Part shown: positions 6,071 through 9,876 of the stretch, one piece after another
How the letters are laid out: each line of letters starts with the position of its first letter
How positions within the stretch are numbered: the stretch's first letter is position 1
Source of the DNA: Nocardia sp.
Lineage (GTDB): Bacteria > Actinomycetota > Actinomycetes > Mycobacteriales > Mycobacteriaceae
Direction of reading: 5' to 3'
Assembly: GCA_013361595.1 (NCBI GenBank)
Contig: JABFXT010000457.1
Location: forward strand, 1 to 9,876
Length of the DNA stretch: 9,876 nt
Made by a program: the position numbers and the translations under genes
The notes under the pieces: model-generated
The model's input: only the letters and a program-made list of their open reading frames with translations
The model's database searches: none
What the model was told of the DNA's origin: nothing

Positions 6071-7537
6071 TCAGTTCTTCGCGGCCGCAATCCCGGCCCG
6101 GCGGCCGTAGAAACTGCCGTCACCTAGCGAGGTGCCGCTGGCGTAGCCGCCCGCGCAGACTCCGGAGGTGCAGCGGCCCGCGGCGAACAGCCCGGGGATG
6201 GGCTCACCGCTCACGTGCAGCACCCGCGAATCCAGATCCGTGCGCAGTCCGCCGAGGGTGAATCCGGCGGTGAACCCGCGCATATCGAAGGCCGCGAACG
6301 GACCCTCCAGCGCCTTCGTCCACTCCGGCTTCTTCCCCAGCAGCGGGTCCTTACCGTCCACCGCGTGCTTGTTGTACAGGTCGACGGTGCTCTGCAGGGC
6401 GAGTTCGGGCAGGCCCATATCGGATTCGAGTTCGGCGATGGTCTCCGCGGCCCAGGTCGGCGGTTGCCGGAAGAACGGGGTGGAGGTCTCGGTGGTCAGC
6501 GATTCCTCGTAGGCGGCCTCGCCGATGATCAGATACGCCTGGTTCTCCTGGTGGAACAGGGTCATCTGACCGATCCGGCCCGGATAGGTGTCCTCCGGGA
6601 CATAGCGCTGACCACGCCCGTTGACCAGGATGCCGCGCGCCATCATCTGCGGATCGCCGAAGAACGCGACCTCGGTGGCGTCCATATGGGCCAGGTCGGC
6701 GCCGAGGGCCTGCGCCACCCGGATGGCGATCCCGTCGTGTTCCTCGATGGCGGCACCCGGACGGCCGATGAGCCGGGGAGCGAAGCCTTCGATCATCTGG
6801 TCGTGGTAGGCGAAACTGCCGGTGGCCAGGACGACTCCGCGTTCGGCGCGGATGTTCAACTCCTTGCCGTACTGCTTGGCGACCACACCGACGACCCGGT
6901 TGCCGTCGACGATCAACCGCTGGATGCGGATATCGTATTCGGCGGTGACACCCAGTTTCTCGGCGGTTTCGGCGAGCGGTTTCATGAGCATGTAGCCGCC
7001 GCCCTTGGAACCGGTGCGCTTATTGCTCATCTGCGGGACGTGTCCGCGCGGGGCCGGATCGGCGACGGTGTTGAAAGGGGCGGCGTTCTCGCCGCCGGAG
7101 TACATCAGGCCCTCGTCGTGCGGGGGCTCCCAGCCGGGCTCACCCCAGAACTCGGCTTTGAAGGGCACGCCGTTGGCGACCAGCCATTCGTAGTGTTCGA
7201 CACTGCCCCGGCAGTAGTCGGCGATCTTGGCCGCATCCGCGCCGGGACCCAGTGCCGTGAGCATGAATTTCTCCATGTTCTCCGGGCTGTCCTCGAAACC
7301 GAGCGCCTTCTGCAGCGGGGTACCGCCGCCGAGGTAGATGAATCCTCCGGCCAGTGCCGCCGCCCCGCCCCAGCCGCTGGTGCGTTCCAGGACGAGTACC
7401 TGCGAGCCCGCCCGCGCGGCCTCGATGGCGGCACAGACGCCGGCGATCCCGTAACCGGCGACCACGACATCGGCGGTGCGGTCCCAGGCGCCGACTTCGG
7501 CGGCGGGAAGTGGGCGGAGAGGAGTGGCGTCGGCCAT
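6071..7537 (-). CDS. FAD-dependent dehydrogenase, 3-ketosteroid delta4-(5alpha)-dehydrogenase-like
   Basis: This 488-residue flavoprotein of the fumarate reductase/ketosteroid dehydrogenase class introduces a C=C bond next to a carbonyl, passing a hydride to FAD. The FAD-binding site is at the N-terminus: GYGIAG (28-33), E51 at the end of strand two, and SGWGGAAALAGG (54-65). The C-terminal FAD cap is GLFAAGRCTSGVCAGGYASG (449-468). Y318 (in PEDTYPGR), Y465 and S467 (GGYASG) align, with a constant offset of one, to the Tyr319, Tyr466 and Ser468 that I recall as active-site residues of Rhodococcus jostii delta4-(5alpha)-ketosteroid dehydrogenase, a protein of nearly the same length. A related cyclic ketone remains possible. 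The ATG overlaps the stop of the preceding gene (TAATG), with AAGGA about 9 bases upstream. There is no signal peptide. Confidence 0.82.
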   Translation of the reverse strand: MADATPLRPLPAAEVGAWDRTADVVVAGYGIAGVCAAIEAARAGSQVLVLERTSGWGGAAALAGGFIYLGGGTPLQKALGFEDSPENMEKFMLTALGPGADAAKIADYCRGSVEHYEWLVANGVPFKAEFWGEPGWEPPHDEGLMYSGGENAAPFNTVADPAPRGHVPQMSNKRTGSKGGGYMLMKPLAETAEKLGVTAEYDIRIQRLIVDGNRVVGVVAKQYGKELNIRAERGVVLATGSFAYHDQMIEGFAPRLIGRPGAAIEEHDGIAIRVAQALGADLAHMDATEVAFFGDPQMMARGILVNGRGQRYVPEDTYPGRIGQMTLFHQENQAYLIIGEAAYEESLTTETSTPFFRQPPTWAAETIAELESDMGLPELALQSTVDLYNKHAVDGKDPLLGKKPEWTKALEGPFAAFDMRGFTAGFTLGGLRTDLDSRVLHVSGEPIPGLFAAGRCTSGVCAGGYASGTSLGDGSFYGRRAGIAAAKN

Positions 7538-8586
7538 TATTCGTCTTCCTTACTGTCGTTCTGCGCCGCGGCTGCCGGGGTGGTGAAGTCCTGCCGCCCG
7601 GCGATGGTGGCACGCTCCGGCTCGCCGGTATCGGAAGGTTCCCGCTCAGCGGCAGTAACACTGTCACGCTCGCCGACCGGGCCGCCGTCCCGCTCGGCGG
7701 GTGTGACATTCGCCCGCGCGACCGCCCCCGGCCCGACGCCCAGACCTTCGCCGAACCGCGCCAGCGCCAGTCCGGCCAATGGCAGTTCGGCGCCGACCCG
7801 GCCGCCCAGATCCAGCGCGAGCGAAAGATCCTTCTCGCCGAGTTCGCGCACATGGGTGAGGATCGACAGCCAGAAGTCGCCGTCCGCGATGGGAGCGGTG
7901 GTATCGCGCAGCATGATCGAGCCCGCCCCGCCGGTCACCGCGTCGGAATGTCGGACCACCTTGCCCAGCACGGTGATATCGAGCCCGGCGGCCTCGGCCA
8001 GCCGCTGCGCCTCGGTGGCCGCGGTGAAGGAGATGAAATGCAGCAGATTGCGGGCGAGCTTCATCCGGGTACCGGCCCCGACCTCACCCGCGTGCACGAC
8101 CATATCGGCGAAGCAGCCGAAGGGTTCGCGGACGGTTTCGACCGCGTCTGCGCCACCGCCGACCATCACCGCCAGCCGTCCGCTGTCCGCGCCCGCCGCG
8201 CCACCGCTGACCGGGGCGTCGATCAGATCCACCCCGTGTTCGGCGCACAGCCGCGCGAATTCCACTGCCGATTCGTCGCCGATGGTGGAGTGCACGGCCA
8301 CCACGGTGCCCGGGGCGGCGGTACTCAACACCCCGTTCTCACCGGCGAGTACCGAGCGGACCTGCTGATCGTTGACCACCGCGATACAGATGATCCCGCA
8401 TTTCGCCGCCACCTCGGCCGCTGTTCCGGCCGCTTCCGCGCCGGCCGAGGTGAACGGTTCGAGCACTTCGGCCCGCGTATCGCAGACCGTGAGCCCGCCG
8501 GGCCAGTCCAGCAGTTTCCTGGCCATCGGCGCGCCCATCGAACCCAGCCCGATGAAGCCCACCCGCGGGCCGGCGCCGGTACTCAT
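7537..8586 (-). CDS. NAD(P)-dependent beta-hydroxyacid dehydrogenase (3-hydroxyisobutyrate dehydrogenase family)
   Basis: This oxidises a 2- or 3-hydroxyacid (or reduces the oxoacid) with NAD(P). The N-terminal Rossmann domain starts with VGFIGLGSMGAPMA (9-22). The substrate motif DAPVSGG is at 123-129 and the catalytic lysine motif GAGTRMKLARN at 170-180, with K176 and N180. A second conserved Lys, K252, lies in GEKDLSLA. The family body ends near residue 293, matching the roughly 295-residue length I recall for Rv0770. Here a further 56 residues follow: a charged low-complexity tail with repeated ER/PAER/AAER words, ending in SKEDE. The specific substrate is not known. ATG at 8586 overlaps the SDR stop as TAATG, and its own stop overlaps the FAD gene start in the same way, so all three are translationally coupled. 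Confidence 0.88.
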   Translation of the reverse strand: MSTGAGPRVGFIGLGSMGAPMARKLLDWPGGLTVCDTRAEVLEPFTSAGAEAAGTAAEVAAKCGIICIAVVNDQQVRSVLAGENGVLSTAAPGTVVAVHSTIGDESAVEFARLCAEHGVDLIDAPVSGGAAGADSGRLAVMVGGGADAVETVREPFGCFADMVVHAGEVGAGTRMKLARNLLHFISFTAATEAQRLAEAAGLDITVLGKVVRHSDAVTGGAGSIMLRDTTAPIADGDFWLSILTHVRELGEKDLSLALDLGGRVGAELPLAGLALARFGEGLGVGPGAVARANVTPAERDGGPVGERDSVTAAEREPSDTGEPERATIAGRQDFTTPAAAAQNDSKEDE

Positions 8587-9335
8587 TACCGGATCACCTG
8601 GCCGCCGTCGACACAGAAGATCTGCCCGGTCACCCAGGAGGCGTCGTCGGAGAGCAGATAGAGCAGAGCGCCCGCCATATCGTCGGGTGTACCCATGCGC
8701 TTGAGCGGCAGCCGGTTCACCATGTCCTTGACCATGCTCTCCGGTGTGGTGGTCTTGGTGGCCTCGGTATCGGTGGGGCCCGGCGCGATCGCGTTGACCC
8801 GGATATTCGAGCCGCCGAGTTCGGTGGCCAGCTGCTGGGTGAGACCGTTGATCCCGACCTTGGCCAGGCCGTAGAAGCCGGAGTACACCCAGGCGGCCGT
8901 GGACGACTGGTTGACGATCGAACCGCCGCCGTTCGCCGCCATGTTCTCCCAGACCGCCCGGGTCATCACCAGCGCGCCGTCCAGGTTCACCGACATGAAC
9001 TTCTTGTAGTAGTCCCAGGGCACGGTGAGCAGCAGATCGAGTTTCATGCCGCCGTAGATGGCGGCGTTGTTGACGAGATGGTCGATCTTGCCGTACTTCT
9101 CGACGGTGAAATCGGCCAGCGCCTTCGCCGAATCCGGATCCGATACGTCGACCGTGTGGAAGGACGCGGTACCGCCGTCGGCCACGATCTTCTCGGCGAC
9201 GGCCGTACCGCCTTCTTCGTTCAGGTCCGCGACGACGACCGACGCGCCCTCGGCGGCCAGCGCCTGCGCGTAGACCTCGCCGATACCGCGGGCGGCGCCG
9301 GTGACGATGGCGGTCCTGCCGGTGAAACGAGCCAT
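8586..9335 (-). CDS. Short-chain dehydrogenase/reductase (Rv0769-like)
   Basis: This 249-residue classical SDR oxidises an alcohol to a ketone or the reverse. The ATG at 9335 follows GAGGAG by 8 bases; the frame is open further upstream but lacks coding character there. The cofactor motif is TGAARGIG (12-19), D37 ends strand two and favours NAD(H), and NNAA is at 89-92. Catalytic residues are N117, Y155 and K159 (YGLAK). The serine pair S144-S145 stands 10-11 residues before the Tyr instead of the common 13, a short loop also found, as I recall, in the mycobacterial Rv0769 protein (NQSSTAAW then FYGLAKVG). Strong similarity to Rv0769, together with Rv0768-like and Rv0770-like neighbours, supports conserved synteny. 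The substrate is unknown; the FAD partner hints at a ring or side-chain alcohol of a steroid-like compound. Confidence 0.92.
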   Translation of the reverse strand: MARFTGRTAIVTGAARGIGEVYAQALAAEGASVVVADLNEEGGTAVAEKIVADGGTASFHTVDVSDPDSAKALADFTVEKYGKIDHLVNNAAIYGGMKLDLLLTVPWDYYKKFMSVNLDGALVMTRAVWENMAANGGGSIVNQSSTAAWVYSGFYGLAKVGINGLTQQLATELGGSNIRVNAIAPGPTDTEATKTTTPESMVKDMVNRLPLKRMGTPDDMAGALLYLLSDDASWVTGQIFCVDGGQVIR

Positions 9336-9351
9336 GGGATGAGCTCCTCGT

Positions 9352-9380
9352 TGTTCGGGAAAGCTTGTCTGTTCGGAAAG
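9352..9380. promoter_or_regulatory. Direct repeat upstream of the SDR gene
   Basis: TGTTCGGGAAAG (9352-9363) and TGTTCGGAAAG (9370-9380) are near-identical direct repeats whose starts are 18 bp apart. They lie 17-45 bp upstream of the SDR start in the 121-bp ALDH-SDR gap. They could be tandem binding sites for a regulator acting on a promoter for the downstream genes; no -10/-35 pair was clear. Confidence 0.35.
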
Positions 9381-9391
9381 TTCTCGCGCCT

Positions 9392-9411
9392 GCGGGTGGG
9401 TTCCCGCCCGC
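9392..9411 (-). terminator. Possible partial terminator or attenuator after the ALDH gene
   Basis: GCGGGTGG (9392-9399) and CCGCCCGC (9404-9411) form an 8-bp stem with a 4-base loop. In the minus-strand RNA one pair is a C/A mismatch. It lies 45 bases after the ALDH stop and could reduce read-through into the SDR gene. There is no T-run. Confidence 0.25.
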
Positions 9412-9456
9412 CGCGCGGTACGGATTTCGCGGCTACCGGCGCGCGCACGGCGCGGC

Positions 9457-9876
9457 CTACTGGGCGGTGGCGACGAGTTTGGTCTCCAGGTACTCCTCGA
9501 ACCCGGCGACACCCATCTCACGCCCGATACCGGACTGTTTGTACCCGCCGAACGGCGCGTCGGCGCTGTACCACATACCGCCGTTGACACCCAGGGTTCC
9601 GGTGCGCACCCGGTCGGTGACCCGGCGGATACGCTCCGGGTCCTTACCCCAGACCGCACCGGACAGGCCGTACGGCGAGTCGTTGGCGATCCGGACGGCG
9701 TCGTCGTCGCCGTCGTAGGGCAGCACCACCAGGACCGGGCCGAAGATCTCCTCCTGGGCGGCCTTGGCGCTGTTGTCCAGATCGGCGATGACGGTGGGCT
9801 CGACGTAGAAACCGCGGACGTGTTCGGCCGGGCGGCCGCCGCCGGCGACGATCCGGCCGCCGTCGCCGCGGCCACT
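9457..9876 (-). CDS. Aldehyde dehydrogenase, C-terminal part (5' end outside window)
   Basis: The last 139 residues of an NAD(P)-dependent aldehyde dehydrogenase are visible, open to the right edge of the window. They carry FYVEPTVI, the conserved EEIFGPVL motif that binds the cofactor ribose, NDSPYGLSGAVW, and the C-terminal PFGGYKQSGIGREMG signature. The catalytic Cys and general-base Glu lie outside the window, so activity cannot be judged. Position directly upstream of an Rv0769-like SDR matches aldA (Rv0768) in M. tuberculosis. It probably oxidises an aldehyde made by the neighbouring dehydrogenases to the acid. The 121-bp gap to the SDR gene is the longest inside the operon, so the SDR set may also have its own promoter. 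Confidence 0.92.
   Translation of the reverse strand, partial: SGRGDGGRIVAGGGRPAEHVRGFYVEPTVIADLDNSAKAAQEEIFGPVLVVLPYDGDDDAVRIANDSPYGLSGAVWGKDPERIRRVTDRVRTGTLGVNGGMWYSADAPFGGYKQSGIGREMGVAGFEEYLETKLVATAQ

Noticed and set aside
6215..8368. 717-codon open frame on the plus strand
   Set aside because: It is antisense to the FAD and hydroxyacid dehydrogenase genes, which have complete motifs. Long antisense frames are normal at this GC content, and the translation shows no family features.
8586..9875. 429-codon frame fusing the SDR to upstream sequence
   Set aside because: The part upstream of 9335 is an out-of-frame reading of the ALDH gene and of the gap. The SDR has its own ribosome site and a normal N-terminus at 9335.

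Overview
The window is high-GC chromosomal DNA from an actinomycete, most likely a mycolic-acid-bearing genus such as Nocardia or a close relative of Rhodococcus or Mycobacterium. The evidence is a mycothiol-dependent formaldehyde dehydrogenase, an F420-dependent (Ddn-type) reductase, GTG starts, strong G/C third-position bias, and gene pairs with the same order as I recall in M. tuberculosis (Rv2259-Rv2260 and Rv0768-Rv0769-Rv0770). I see no insertion sequence, phage gene, tRNA, rRNA or CRISPR array.

Layout. (1) 1-1033: a truncated Pro/Ser/Thr-rich lipoprotein gene (minus) and a small two-helix membrane protein gene (plus) diverge from a 299-bp intergenic region. (2) 1034-1425: a spacer rich in dyad symmetries, followed by what looks like a complete miniature gene. 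It has a promoter-like pair with a 15-bp palindrome inside it, a ribosome site, a 32-codon ORF (1277-1375) and a 14-bp perfect hairpin. (3) 1513-3260: mscR, S-(hydroxymethyl)mycothiol dehydrogenase, overlapping by 4 nt a metallo-beta-lactamase-fold hydrolase. This is the mycothiol branch of formaldehyde detoxification, and a perfect 8-8-8 dyad lies just upstream of mscR. (4) 3350-4876: a second, lactonase-like metallo-beta-lactamase hydrolase (minus), divergent from an XRE-cupin regulator (plus), with operator-like repeats between them. (5) 4967-9876: a run of six minus-strand genes in transcription order: aldehyde dehydrogenase (cut by the window end), short-chain dehydrogenase, beta-hydroxyacid dehydrogenase, FAD dehydrogenase, TetR regulator and Ddn-like F420 enzyme. 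Two junctions are TAATG stop-start overlaps, so tight co-expression is expected.

How they work together. Block 3 is housekeeping aldehyde detoxification. Block 5 looks like a catabolic oxidation cassette that uses NAD(P), FAD and probably F420. Its FAD enzyme carries a Tyr/Tyr-x-Ser active-site pattern like that of 3-ketosteroid delta4-(5alpha)-dehydrogenase, so a steroid-like or other cyclic ketone is a reasonable but unproven substrate class. The TetR gene inside the operon, possibly also expressed from its own leaderless promoter, is the likely local regulator.

The least explained part is the 32-residue peptide gene upstream of mscR. Its product has one continuous polar stripe along a predicted alpha helix, no basic residues, and its own signals before and after it.
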